NCBI RefSeq assembly: GCF_004363075.1
Contig: NZ_SNYN01000012.1
Location: forward strand, 1 to 64,000
Direction: 5' to 3'
Length of the DNA: 64,000 bases
DNA from: Actinorugispora endophytica
GTDB lineage: Bacteria; Actinomycetota; Actinomycetes; Streptosporangiales; Streptosporangiaceae
This document shows positions 8,086 to 16,780 of the stretch, in pieces; position 1 is the stretch's first letter, and each line of letters opens with the position of its first letter. A program made the translations under genes and the position numbers. Below the pieces are notes generated by a model. The model saw nothing but the letters and a program-made list of their open reading frames with translations. It was not told the DNA's origin and searched no databases.

Positions 8086-9099
8086 TCAGGGCAGGCGCAG
8101 CCAGCCCGTGCGGGCCCGCCAGTGGCCGCCCCGCCCCAGCAGGTCCAGCACCCCGCGCTCCAGGCGGGTGGTCGCCCTCACCTCATCGGGAACCACCCGG
8201 GTACGACGGAACACGAACCGGAATACGTCCTCGTCACCGGGCGCGCCCTCGTCCAGGAGCGTGAACCGGTCCTGGAACGCGATGATGTTGGACCCCGGAT
8301 CCAGATACCTCTTGAGCTGGGGATCCAACAACCACGACGTGCACGTCGCCACCGGCACGTCGCCACCGGTGGCCGCGGCCAGCACGGCGCGGCCCCGCTT
8401 GAGGGACTCCTCCACCGCCACCGGGTCCAGCGGACCGGTCTCGGGGATGTGCAGGCGCGCGCTCGGCCGCCCCTCCCGCAACTCCTCGGGCAGCCCCTGC
8501 CCGGCGTCGGCGCCGTACCAGGTGACGGCGCCGCCCGGCCCCAGCCGGGACGGCTCGTACTGCAACCGCCCCGCCTCGAACAGCGACCCCCGGTAGTGCA
8601 ACGCGATCCACACCGGCAGCTCCAGGCCCACGTGCCCGAACATGTCGCGGTTCTTGGCGACGTGGCGGCCCACATCGGCCAGGGTCGCCTCGGTGACGTC
8701 GCGCCCCACCCCCAGACGCGCGTGCCGCTCCACGAGGGCGGGCGTGGCGGCGACGAACGCGTACACCGGCGCGCACCGCACCCGCGCGTCCGCAGCCGAG
8801 ACCAGATCGGGCCAGTCCACCCAGCCGGGGCGGCCGACGTCCGCGACGACGCGCGCGTAGCAGGCGTCCAACAGCCACCGGGCCGCCCGCGGCCACCCCT
8901 CGTCGGGCCACAGGGCGAGCAGGTCGGCGCGGTCGGCGCCGTCCAGCCCCAGCAGGTCCAGCACCGGCCCGGCCTCCGAGGCCGGGCCCAGCGGCGCGGG
9001 AGGAGGCTCGGCGAACCCGACGACCGTGGACAAGGAGGAAGCCGCCGCCGGGTCCAGACCCAGGGCGCTTGCGGTGAGGGATCGGTCCATGCGCCCCAT
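8086..9099 (-). CDS. GNAT-like acyltransferase (NAT_N/GNAT_C two-domain type)
   Basis: Protein of 337 residues resembling the actinobacterial acyltransferase-domain family with an N-terminal helical region and a GNAT-like C-terminal half. Recognised stretches are NRDMFGHVGLELPVWIALHY around residues 148-167 and, further on, HIPETGPLDPVAVEESLKR and CTSWLLDPQLKRYLDPGSN, which are highly conserved in this family. It is presumed to transfer an acyl group to an unknown acceptor. A second ATG at 9090 has GGGGCGC just upstream and may be the real start. The acyl-CoA synthetase gene diverges from it 182 bp away, so the two could share substrates; that link is an inference. Confidence 0.7.
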   Translation of the reverse strand: MGRMDRSLTASALGLDPAAASSLSTVVGFAEPPPAPLGPASEAGPVLDLLGLDGADRADLLALWPDEGWPRAARWLLDACYARVVADVGRPGWVDWPDLVSAADARVRCAPVYAFVAATPALVERHARLGVGRDVTEATLADVGRHVAKNRDMFGHVGLELPVWIALHYRGSLFEAGRLQYEPSRLGPGGAVTWYGADAGQGLPEELREGRPSARLHIPETGPLDPVAVEESLKRGRAVLAAATGGDVPVATCTSWLLDPQLKRYLDPGSNIIAFQDRFTLLDEGAPGDEDVFRFVFRRTRVVPDEVRATTRLERGVLDLLGRGGHWRARTGWLRLP

Positions 9100-9281
9100 C
9101 GTGCCAGGACCACGCCAGGCGGTGCCAGTACGCGGCGGCGCCGACCGGACCCCGCCAACCCGGCCCCACGATTTTCCCCACAGGTGAGGGCCACGTCACA
9201 TTCGCCGCATAGGCTTAACACCAGGAACAACGCTTTAGCGACCGTTACCGGCCGCACCCGTCCGAAAGGGGACATACCACG

Positions 9282-10826
9282 ATGGCCGATCCTCAGCAGC
9301 AGGTCCGCGACTGGCTCACCGCCTACGGCTCGCCCACCGCGTGCGCGGCCCACCTGCTGTGCGACCGGCACGACGCCGACGCCACGGCCGTCACCGAGGT
9401 CCACGCGGACCTGAGCGCCCGCACCCTCACCTACGGCGAACTCGCCCGGCGCTCCACCACCCTGGCCGTGGCCCTGCGCGACCACGGCGTCACCGCGGGC
9501 GACCACGTCGCGACCCTCATCGGCCCCGGCGTCGACCTGACCGTCACCGCCGTGGCCCTGTGGCGCCTGGGCGCGGTCCTGGTGCCGCTGTCCACCACAC
9601 TGGCCGCCTCCGCCATCGACCAGCGCCTGCGCGCGGCCGCCGCGCGCGCCGTCGTGTGCCCCACCGAACACCACCCCAAGATCACCCGCGACGGCGCCCC
9701 CTGGACCGTGATCACCCCCGACCAGACCCCCCACGACGACACCCCCGTCGACACCGCCGCCACCGGCGGCGACGCCCCCTTCGTCCTGCTGTACACCGCC
9801 GGCGTGTCCGGACCCCCGCGCGGCGTCCCGGTGCCGCTGCGCGCCCTGACCGCCCTGCACGCCCACCACCGCTACGGCCTGGGCGTGCGCGCCGACGACG
9901 TGTACTGGTGCGCCGGAGAACCCGACGACCCCAACGGCCTCTACTACGGCCTCATCTCGCCCCTGCTGGCCGGACACTCCGCCCTGCACCTACGCGCGGG
10001 CTTCGACCCCGAACTCACCCTGGACGTCCTGGAGACCTTCGGCGTCACCTACCTGGCCACCAGCCCCACCGCCTACCGGGCACTGAGATCGACCACCAAG
10101 ACACTGCCCCCCGGCATCGTGGTGCGCCGCCTGGCCAGCGCCGGCCAGGCCCTGCGCTCCGACACCGTCGAATGGGCGCTGGGCACCTTCGGCGTGGGCA
10201 TCGGCGACCACTACGGCCAACCCGAGACCGGCATCATCGCGACCAACGACAGCCTCGGCGGCCCCCTCGAGGCCCTGCCCGGCATCGACCTGCACGTCCT
10301 GGAACCCGTGGCCGACACCCCCGTGGCCGCAGGGGAGTTCGGGCGCGTCGCCGTGGACACCGCCTCGAGCCCCGCCCTGTGGTTCACCGGCTACCACGCC
10401 GACCCCACCGCGTCGGCGCGCCGCTTCAGCCCCGACGGCCGCTGGTACCTGACCGGCGACACCGGCATCCACGACCCGACCGGCCGCATCCGCCTGTCCC
10501 GCCGCGACGACGAGGTCATCATCACCTCGGGATACCGGGTCGGCCCCTACGACGTGGAATCGGTGCTCCTGGAACACCCCCTGGTCGAGGAGGCCGCCGT
10601 GTACGGCGTCCCCGACCCCGCGCGGGGCGCGCGCGTGGCCGCCAACGTGGTCCTGGCCCAGGGCGCCCAGCCCACCCCCGAACTCGCCGATGCCCTCACC
10701 ACCCTGGTCGCCCAACGCTTCGCCGAGCACGCCGCCCCCCACACCCTGAACTTCGTCCCCCAGCTCCCCCGCACCGCCAGCGGGAAACTGCGCCGCAACC
10801 GCCTGCGCGCCGGCGCCGCCCAGTAA
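9282..10826 (+). CDS. Acyl-CoA synthetase-like AMP-binding protein with eroded P-loop
   Basis: ANL-superfamily protein of 514 residues, the usual length for acetyl/medium-chain acyl-CoA synthetases. The adenylation motifs appear in order, but the ATP phosphate-binding loop reads LLYTAGVSGPPRGVPVP instead of YTSGTTGxPKG, so Thr/Ser and Lys are lost. Later motifs look sound: HYGQPETG, WYLTGDTG, RRDDEVIITSGYRVGPYDVE and the C-terminal PRTASGKLRRNRLR with the acyl-adenylate-forming Lys. Activity is probably weakened or altered. Start ATG 9282 has AAAGGGG upstream. It is divergent from the acyltransferase gene and convergent with the pterin dehydratase across a hairpin. Confidence 0.8.
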   Translation: MADPQQQVRDWLTAYGSPTACAAHLLCDRHDADATAVTEVHADLSARTLTYGELARRSTTLAVALRDHGVTAGDHVATLIGPGVDLTVTAVALWRLGAVLVPLSTTLAASAIDQRLRAAAARAVVCPTEHHPKITRDGAPWTVITPDQTPHDDTPVDTAATGGDAPFVLLYTAGVSGPPRGVPVPLRALTALHAHHRYGLGVRADDVYWCAGEPDDPNGLYYGLISPLLAGHSALHLRAGFDPELTLDVLETFGVTYLATSPTAYRALRSTTKTLPPGIVVRRLASAGQALRSDTVEWALGTFGVGIGDHYGQPETGIIATNDSLGGPLEALPGIDLHVLEPVADTPVAAGEFGRVAVDTASSPALWFTGYHADPTASARRFSPDGRWYLTGDTGIHDPTGRIRLSRRDDEVIITSGYRVGPYDVESVLLEHPLVEEAAVYGVPDPARGARVAANVVLAQGAQPTPELADALTTLVAQRFAEHAAPHTLNFVPQLPRTASGKLRRNRLRAGAAQ

Positions 10827-10832
10827 CCCCCG

Positions 10833-10868
10833 CGCCGGCGCCCCGCCGCCTCCGGCCCGGGGCGCCGG
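10833..10868. terminator. Bidirectional hairpin terminator
   Basis: A perfect 12-bp stem (GCCGGCGCCCCG at 10833-10844, complement at 10857-10868) lies between the convergent synthetase and pterin dehydratase genes. Confidence 0.7.
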
Positions 10869-10874
10869 CACCGG

Positions 10875-11165
10875 TCACCCCGATTCGGCCAACACGTCGA
10901 TGCGCGTGGCCAGACGCAGGTCACGCTCGGTCAGACGCCCCACGTCATGGCTGGTCAACGTGAACGTCACCCGGTTGTAGCGGATGTCCACGTCCGGATG
11001 GTGGTCCGCCTCCTCCGCGGCCCGGGCGACCCGCGCCACCAGATCGATCCCGGCCATGAAGGACGGAGCGACGACCGTGCGGGTGATCACGTCACCGCGC
11101 CGCTCCCACTCCGGCAGCCGCGTCAACGCCGCGTTCAACGACGGGTCCCTGTTCAGATCGGTCAC
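10875..11165 (-). CDS. Pterin-4-alpha-carbinolamine dehydratase
   Basis: Small enzyme of 96 residues that dehydrates 4a-hydroxy-tetrahydropterin, recycling the cofactor of aromatic amino acid hydroxylases. The active-site block EADHHPDVDIRYNRV carries the [E/K]xxxHHP signature, followed by VTFTLTSHDVGRLTERD. The frame is open to 11243, but GTG 11165 gives V-T-D-L-N, the length matches the family (about 95-100), and a GGGGGAGC Shine-Dalgarno lies just upstream. No pterin-dependent hydroxylase is nearby, so the local role is unknown. Confidence 0.88.
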   Translation of the reverse strand: MTDLNRDPSLNAALTRLPEWERRGDVITRTVVAPSFMAGIDLVARVARAAEEADHHPDVDIRYNRVTFTLTSHDVGRLTERDLRLATRIDVLAESG

Positions 11166-11319
11166 AACGCTCCCCCGCTCTCCGGCCCCCGCCGGGGCCG
11201 CCCTCCGAAACACCCCCTCTACCCCCGCGCCACACCCCCACACCCCCCACGGGAAATAACACGCCCGCGCCCGCCGTTGGAGCCGGTAGCCCGCCCCACC
11301 CCCGGAAACGAGGACCCCC

Positions 11320-11991
11320 GTGCAGGTCGAGATCTACTCCGACGTCGCGTGCCCCTGGTGCTACATCGGCAAACGCCAACTCGACGACGCCCTCACCCGC
11401 TTCGACCGCCCCGTGCAGGTGCTCTACCGGCCCTTCCAGCTCGACCCCGACGCCCCCCACACCCCGGTCCCCCTCAACGAGCACCTGGCCGCCCGCTTCG
11501 GCGCCGACGTCACCGCCATCCAGGAACGCGTCACCGCCACCGCCGCCCGCGCGGGCCTGACCCTGGACCTGGACGCCGCCCAAGCCGTCAACACCCTCAC
11601 CGCGCACCGGCTCCTGCACCTGGCCCTGACCGGGCACGGACCCGCCGCGCAGGCCCGCGCCAAGGAAGAACTCATGGCCGCGTACTTCACACACGGCGCC
11701 GACGTCACCGACCCCCGCGTACTCGGCGACGCCGCCGACGCCGCCGGAATGGACCGCGCCCGCACCCTGGCCCTCCTGGACGCCGGCCAGGGCGCCGACG
11801 AGGTCGCCCACCAGATCGACGCCGCGCGCCGCATGGGCGTGCGGTCGGTGCCCACGTTCGTGTTCGAAGGCCGCCACGCCGTCCAGGGCGCCCAGGGAAC
11901 CGACGCGCTCCTGTCGGTCATGCGCCAGGTCGCCGCCGCGAACCCGCACACCGACGGCACGGACGCCGAACCCGCGCGCGCCGACACCTGA
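11320..11991 (+). CDS. DsbA-family oxidoreductase, FrnE type
   Basis: Cytosolic thioredoxin-fold protein of 223 residues. The N-terminal strand MQVEIYSDVACPWCYIGKR carries the CPWC redox motif (Cys11, Cys14) typical of FrnE/polyketide-associated DsbA proteins. The cis-Pro region is RRMGVRSVPTFVFEGRHAV near residue 180. The helical insertion between them is the DsbA lid. No signal peptide is present, so it is not an envelope Dsb. GTG 11320 is preceded by GAGGA. It ends 25 bp before the convergent pseudokinase-like gene. Confidence 0.88.
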   Translation: MQVEIYSDVACPWCYIGKRQLDDALTRFDRPVQVLYRPFQLDPDAPHTPVPLNEHLAARFGADVTAIQERVTATAARAGLTLDLDAAQAVNTLTAHRLLHLALTGHGPAAQARAKEELMAAYFTHGADVTDPRVLGDAADAAGMDRARTLALLDAGQGADEVAHQIDAARRMGVRSVPTFVFEGRHAVQGAQGTDALLSVMRQVAAANPHTDGTDAEPARADT

Positions 11992-12016
11992 CCGCCGCCC
12001 CCACCAGGCGCCCCGC

Positions 12017-12823
12017 CTACACCAGGTCCTCGGGGTTGCCCGGATCCACGGGGAACTCCCCGTAGTCGTCCTCGTCCAGCGACACCGACGGCACCGGCGC
12101 GCTCGGCGACCGCGACCCCTCCGGAGAGGGCTCCCCCGACCCGTCCCGCCCGCTCGGCGACGCGGGCGGCGACGACCCCCCCGACCCCCCCGACGGCGAC
12201 GGAGACGGCGACACCCCCGCAGACGGAGACGCCCCCGGCCCCGACGGAGACTCCGACGGCGTCGAATACGCCTGCCGGCTCAACCCCGACAAGAAGAAGT
12301 ACAACACCAGCAGCAGCGCCACCACCAACGCCAGCAACGCCACCACACCCGCCACCAGCCCCCGGTTCGACCCCCCCGAACCCGCGCCCGCCAACGCCGC
12401 CCCCGAACCCCGCGGCCACGACCACCGCGACGTGCCCGTCGACGTCGACGACGCCCAATACGGCACATACCCCGGCCCGCCCGCCCCCGGCCGGCTCGCC
12501 ACCGCCACCGGCTCCAGGAACACCTCCGCCCCCCGCCCCCCCGACGCCACCGCCACCCACGCCGCCGACGACGCCGACACCCCCGACGCCAGCACCTGCG
12601 GCGCCCGCGAAACCCCCGCACCCTCCAACACCGCGGCACTGAACCGGTCCCGCGCCGCCGCGTCCCCCGCCGCGCCCGAACTCAGCATCGCCACACTCAC
12701 CGCCCGCCCCGACGCGTCCCGCGCGGCGTACACCACCCCCTCAGGGCGCACCGCCACCCGCCACTCCAACCGGAACGCCCCCAACTGGCGCGGATCCGCA
12801 TCCCGCAAAGGCTCTTGCGCCAC
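12017..12823 (-). CDS. Membrane-anchored kinase N-lobe relic with Ser/Pro-rich tail
   Basis: Protein of about 268 residues. The first 75 residues align by eye with the N-lobe of actinobacterial Ser/Thr kinases: DPRQLGAFRLEWRV, then GVVYAARDASGRAVSVAM, then DRFSAAVLEGA. The glycine-rich loop is lost, and the VAVK lysine position reads Met. The C-lobe (HRD, DFG) is absent, so it cannot be an active kinase. A single membrane span (GLVAGVVALLALVVALLLVL, about residues 178-200) precedes an exported tail of about 70 Ser/Pro/Gly residues ending in an acidic SLDEDDYGEF segment. GTG 12823 has GGAAGGA upstream. It is divergent from the moxR operon, 123 bp away, so the two may be functionally linked. 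Confidence 0.6.
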   Translation of the reverse strand: MAQEPLRDADPRQLGAFRLEWRVAVRPEGVVYAARDASGRAVSVAMLSSGAAGDAAARDRFSAAVLEGAGVSRAPQVLASGVSASSAAWVAVASGGRGAEVFLEPVAVASRPGAGGPGYVPYWASSTSTGTSRWSWPRGSGAALAGAGSGGSNRGLVAGVVALLALVVALLLVLYFFLSGLSRQAYSTPSESPSGPGASPSAGVSPSPSPSGGSGGSSPPASPSGRDGSGEPSPEGSRSPSAPVPSVSLDEDDYGEFPVDPGNPEDLV

Positions 12824-12946
12824 CCCGCGCCCGTCCTTCCCCGGCCCGCCACCGACCCAGCGGGTAGTCTCGCCGTTGCACACCTGCAACCCACAAAGTA
12901 CCGCGCCCCACACCACCGGGGCCGCCCCGCAGAAAGGCCGCCGACC

Positions 12947-13969
12947 ATGCCCGCGACCGCCGACGACCCCACCGACGCCACCGCGCTCCTGCGCCGCGCC
13001 CTGCACGAGGTGTCCACCGTCATCGTCGGCCAGCAGGCCATGGTCGAACGCACCCTCGTCACCCTCATCGCCGGCGGCCACTGCCTCATCGAAGGCGTCC
13101 CCGGCGTCGCCAAGACCCTGGCCGTGTCCACCCTCGCCTCCGTCGTGGGCGGCACCTTCAACCGCATCCAGTTCACCCCCGACCTCGTCCCCTCCGACAT
13201 CGTCGGAACCCGCATCTACCACCCCTCCACCGAGAAGTTCGACACCGAACTGGGCCCCGTCTTCGCGAACTTCGTCCTCGCCGACGAGATCAACCGCGCC
13301 CCCGCCAAGGTCCAGTCCGCGCTCCTTGAGGTCATGGCCGAGAAACAGGTGTCCCTCGGCGGAACCACCCACCCCCTGCCCGCCCCGTTCATCGTCATCG
13401 CCACCCAGAACCCCGTCGAGTCCGAGGGCGTCTACCCCCTCCCCGAAGCCCAACGCGACCGCTTCCTCATGAAGATCCTGGTCACCCACCCGCGCGCGCA
13501 CGAAGAGTTCGAGATCCTGCGCCGCATGAGCACCGAAACCCCCCGCCCCGGCCGCGTCCTGGACCTGGACACCCTCACCCGGCTCCAGAAACAGGCCCAG
13601 GCCGTACGCGTGGACCAGCTCGTCGCCGACTACATCGTGCGCCTGGTCATGGCCACCCGCGACCCCGCCTCCTACGGCCTGGCCCCCCTGGCCCGCGTCA
13701 TCGACGTCGGCGCCAGCCCCCGCGCCACCCTGGGCCTGGTCGCCGCCGCCCGCGCCCTCGCCCTGATCCGCGGCCGCGCCTACGTCCTGCCCGACGACAT
13801 CCGCGCCCTCGCCCACGACGTCATCGCACACCGCCTCATCCTCACCTTCGACGCCCTCGCCGACGGCATCACCACCACCCACATCCTCGACCAGGTCCTC
13901 GCCGCCGTCCCCCCGCCCCGCGTCATCTGGGACGACACCACCGACTCCGCGGCCCCCGCAGGCCGATGA
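12947..13969 (+). CDS. MoxR-family AAA+ ATPase
   Basis: Chaperone-like ATPase of 340 residues, thought to load metals or remodel partner proteins together with vWA-domain proteins. Walker A is GVPGVAKT (residues 50-57) and Walker B is VLADEINRAP (about 110-119). Sensor 1 is VIATQNPVE, and the second-region helices contain LPEAQRDRFLMKI. It begins the operon moxR-DUF58-vWA: its stop overlaps the next start by ATGA at 13966-13969. ATG 12947 is preceded by AAAGG; frames further upstream overlap the divergent gene and have no family-like sequence. Confidence 0.92.
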   Translation: MPATADDPTDATALLRRALHEVSTVIVGQQAMVERTLVTLIAGGHCLIEGVPGVAKTLAVSTLASVVGGTFNRIQFTPDLVPSDIVGTRIYHPSTEKFDTELGPVFANFVLADEINRAPAKVQSALLEVMAEKQVSLGGTTHPLPAPFIVIATQNPVESEGVYPLPEAQRDRFLMKILVTHPRAHEEFEILRRMSTETPRPGRVLDLDTLTRLQKQAQAVRVDQLVADYIVRLVMATRDPASYGLAPLARVIDVGASPRATLGLVAAARALALIRGRAYVLPDDIRALAHDVIAHRLILTFDALADGITTTHILDQVLAAVPPPRVIWDDTTDSAAPAGR

Positions 13970-14925
13970 CCACCGACCCGGGCGCCCACGCCGCGCTGCG
14001 CCACCTCACCCTCACCGTCACCCGCCGCCTCCAGGGCCTCCTGCACGGCGAACACCTGGGCCTGTACGCCGGCCCCGGCAGCGAACCCGGAGACGCCCGC
14101 CCCTACCAGCCCGGCGAAGACGACGTACGCCGCATGGACTGGGCCGTCACCGCCCGCACCACCCACCCCCACGTGCGCGACCTCGTCTCCGACCGCGAAC
14201 TCCAGACCTGGACCCTGCTGGACCTGTCCGCGAGCATGGACTTCGGCACCGCCCACACCGAGAAACGCGACGTCGCCATCGGCGCGCTGGCCGCCGTCAC
14301 CCTCCTCACCCAGCGCATCGGCGACCGCAACGGCGCCCACTTCCTGCACCAGGGCCGCATCCTGCGCTGGCCCGCCCACTCGGGCACCGGCGCCCACCTC
14401 GCGATGATGGCGACCCTGGCCCGCGCCCCCCGCGGCGCCCCCGCCCCCGACACCGCCCTGCGCCTCGCCGACGCCGTCACCGACCTGTCGCGCACCCGGC
14501 GCCGCCGCGGCCTGCGCGTCGTCATCTCCGACTTCCTCGACACCTCCACCGACGCCACCCCCACCTGGGAGGCGCCCCTGCGCCGCCTGGCGTCGGTCCA
14601 CCAGACCCTCGCCATCGAGATCGTCGATCCCCGGGAACTGGACCTGCCCGCCATAGGATTGGTCACGATGACCGACCCCGAGACCGGACGCACCCGCCAG
14701 GTCCACCTCAACGAGACCGTGCGCGAACGCTACGCCGCCGCCGCCGCCCAACAGCGCGACGCCATCGCCGCGGCCCTGCGCCGCGCAGGCGTCCCCCGCC
14801 TGCGCCTGCGCACCGACCGCGACTGGATCCGCGACACCGCGCGCTTCGTCATCACCCAACGCCGCACCGCCCACCGCCTGGCCCGCCACACCCCCACCGG
14901 CCCCGCCGCGCACACGCAGACATAG
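13966..14925 (+). CDS. DUF58 domain protein
   Basis: Cytosolic protein of 319 residues with a von-Willebrand-like C-terminal fold. The DUF58 signature is clear: DARPYQPGEDDVRRMDWAVT (about residues 43-62), followed by TWTLLDLSASMDFGT, a MIDAS-like DLSAS. DUF58 proteins accompany MoxR ATPases and vWA membrane proteins, and the start overlaps moxR by 4 nt, implying translational coupling. Fourteen bases separate it from the next gene. The role of the operon is probably envelope or complex maturation, known only by analogy. Confidence 0.9.
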   Translation: MTTDPGAHAALRHLTLTVTRRLQGLLHGEHLGLYAGPGSEPGDARPYQPGEDDVRRMDWAVTARTTHPHVRDLVSDRELQTWTLLDLSASMDFGTAHTEKRDVAIGALAAVTLLTQRIGDRNGAHFLHQGRILRWPAHSGTGAHLAMMATLARAPRGAPAPDTALRLADAVTDLSRTRRRRGLRVVISDFLDTSTDATPTWEAPLRRLASVHQTLAIEIVDPRELDLPAIGLVTMTDPETGRTRQVHLNETVRERYAAAAAQQRDAIAAALRRAGVPRLRLRTDRDWIRDTARFVITQRRTAHRLARHTPTGPAAHTQT

Positions 14926-14939
14926 ACAAGGACCCGCCA

Positions 14940-15887
14940 GTGACCTTCCTGGACTCCTACCAGCTGTGGTGGTTTCTGGCCGTCGCCGCCATCGCCGCCG
15001 TCTACGTCCTCCTGCAACGCCGACGCGCCACCTACGCGCTGCGCTTCACCAACCTCGCCCTGCTGGACCGCATCGCCCCCAAAGCACCCAACTGGCGCCG
15101 CCACGTCACCGCCGCCCTGTTCCTGCTCACCATCGCCGTCCTCGTCCTGGCCTACGCCCGCCCCGCGATGAGCGTGCAGGTGCCCCGCGAACGCGCCACC
15201 ATCATCGTGGCCATCGACGTGTCACCCTCCATGGCCGCCACCGACGTCACCCCCGACCGGCTCACCTCCGCCAAGGAGTCCGCGCAAGGCTTCATCGACA
15301 CCCTGCCCGCCCGCTTCAACGTCGGCCTCGTCACCTTCTCCTCCGTCGCCACCGTCGTGTCCTCACCCACCCAGGACCACCAGGCCGTCACCGACTCCAT
15401 CGCCGGCCTCACCATCTCCCCGGGCACCGCCATCGGCGAAGGCGTCTTCGCGTCCCTGCAGTCCATCGACTCCTTCGACGCCGACGCCCCCACCGACCCC
15501 CCGCCCTCGGCCATCGTCCTGTTGTCCGACGGGGAGAACACCAGCGGACGCCCCGTCTCCGCCGCCGCCACCCAGGCTGGCGACACCGGCGTCCCCGTCT
15601 CCACCATCGCGTTCGGCACCGGCGCCTCCATCATCGAGATCGACGGCCAGTACGTGCCCGCCAACATCGACAAGGCCACCCTCGAACGCCTCGCCGAAAC
15701 CACCGGAGGCCACTTCTACGAGGCCGAGTCCACCGGCGAACTCAAGGACGTCTACGCCGACATCGGCTCCTCCCTGGGCACCGAGACCGTCCACGAGGAA
15801 GTCGTCACCCAATTCGTGGGCATCGCCCTGCTCCTGGCCGCCGCCACCGCCGCGACCTCCCTCGCCTGGTTCCAGCGCCTCCCCTGA
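14940..15887 (+). CDS. vWA-domain membrane protein (BatA-like)
   Basis: Protein of 315 residues with two N-terminal membrane helices (about 8-25 and 56-73), a vWA domain in between helices and tail, and a final C-terminal helix (about 284-303). The MIDAS site is AIDVSPSMAATD (Asp93, Ser95, Ser97), with the further Asp in LLSDGENTSG, so metal binding looks intact. The N-terminal arrangement DSYQLWWFLAV...RRRATYALRFTNLALLD matches the BatA/Aerotolerance-type family that works with MoxR and DUF58 proteins. GTG 14940 follows AAGGA. It is the last gene of the operon. Confidence 0.9.
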   Translation: MTFLDSYQLWWFLAVAAIAAVYVLLQRRRATYALRFTNLALLDRIAPKAPNWRRHVTAALFLLTIAVLVLAYARPAMSVQVPRERATIIVAIDVSPSMAATDVTPDRLTSAKESAQGFIDTLPARFNVGLVTFSSVATVVSSPTQDHQAVTDSIAGLTISPGTAIGEGVFASLQSIDSFDADAPTDPPPSAIVLLSDGENTSGRPVSAAATQAGDTGVPVSTIAFGTGASIIEIDGQYVPANIDKATLERLAETTGGHFYEAESTGELKDVYADIGSSLGTETVHEEVVTQFVGIALLLAAATAATSLAWFQRLP

Positions 15888-16051
15888 ACCCCCCGACACC
15901 GCGCGACACCCGACACCACACGACCCGGCCCAGACCCCGCCGACCAACCACACCCGCCCCCGCAGGGAGCCGATTCCCCCAACGTCACCAGCGCCCGCTA
16001 ACGTGGTCCCGTTTGCCTCACCAGCGCACACGACAGAAAAACCAAGGACCA

Positions 16052-16780
16052 ATGCCTCAAAAACCCACCGTCCCCACCGCCGTCTTCTTCGACCTCGACG
16101 ACACCCTCCTCAACGACCACGCCGCGTCCTCACACGGCCTGCGCACCCTCATGGAACGCCTCGGCCACCCCGACTTCGACGCCGCCCGCACCCTCTGGGA
16201 CATCCAGACCGACCTGTCCTTCAACGCCTACCTCACCGGACGCCTCACCCTGGCCGAACAACGCCGCGAACGCGTCCGCGCCCTCGCCACCCAGGCCGGC
16301 CACTCCCACATCGCCGACCAGCACTGCGACGAGCTCTACCAGCGCTACCTCGACGCCCACCGCGCCGCCTGGCAGGCCTTCGACGACGTCGCCCCCGCCC
16401 TCGCCCACCTCACCGCCCACAACATCCGCCTCGGCGTCATCACCAACGGCATCCAAGCCCTCCAACACGACAAACTCGCCACGATGAACATCACCCACCA
16501 CTTCGCGACCGTCGTGTGCTCCGACACCGCCGGAACCGGGAAACCCGACCCCCGCATCTTCCACCTCGCCTGCCACCAACTCGGCGTCGCCCCCGACAAG
16601 GCCTGGCACGTCGGAGACCAGATCCGCGCCGACGCCCTCGGCGCCGCCAACGCCGGCCTCTACCCCGTCCTGTGCGACCGCCGCGACAACCCCGCCGCCG
16701 ACATCACCACCATCCGCGCCCTCAACGAACTCGCCCCCCTCCTCTCCGAGGCCCAAGGCGCGGAGGCGGGCCTGCTGTGA
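16052..16780 (+). CDS. HAD-superfamily hydrolase
   Basis: Phosphatase-like HAD protein of 242 residues. Motif I is FFDLDDTLLND (nucleophile and acid Asp), motif II is VITNG, motif III is the Lys of GTGKPDPRIF, and motif IV is HVGDQIRADALGA. A helical cap lies at about residues 18-95. The arrangement fits the YjjG/2-haloacid-dehalogenase-like group that act on nucleoside monophosphates or small phosphates. Its TGA overlaps the GTG of the Nudix gene by 4 nt (16777-16780), so the pair is co-translated. Confidence 0.88.
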   Translation: MPQKPTVPTAVFFDLDDTLLNDHAASSHGLRTLMERLGHPDFDAARTLWDIQTDLSFNAYLTGRLTLAEQRRERVRALATQAGHSHIADQHCDELYQRYLDAHRAAWQAFDDVAPALAHLTAHNIRLGVITNGIQALQHDKLATMNITHHFATVVCSDTAGTGKPDPRIFHLACHQLGVAPDKAWHVGDQIRADALGAANAGLYPVLCDRRDNPAADITTIRALNELAPLLSEAQGAEAGLL

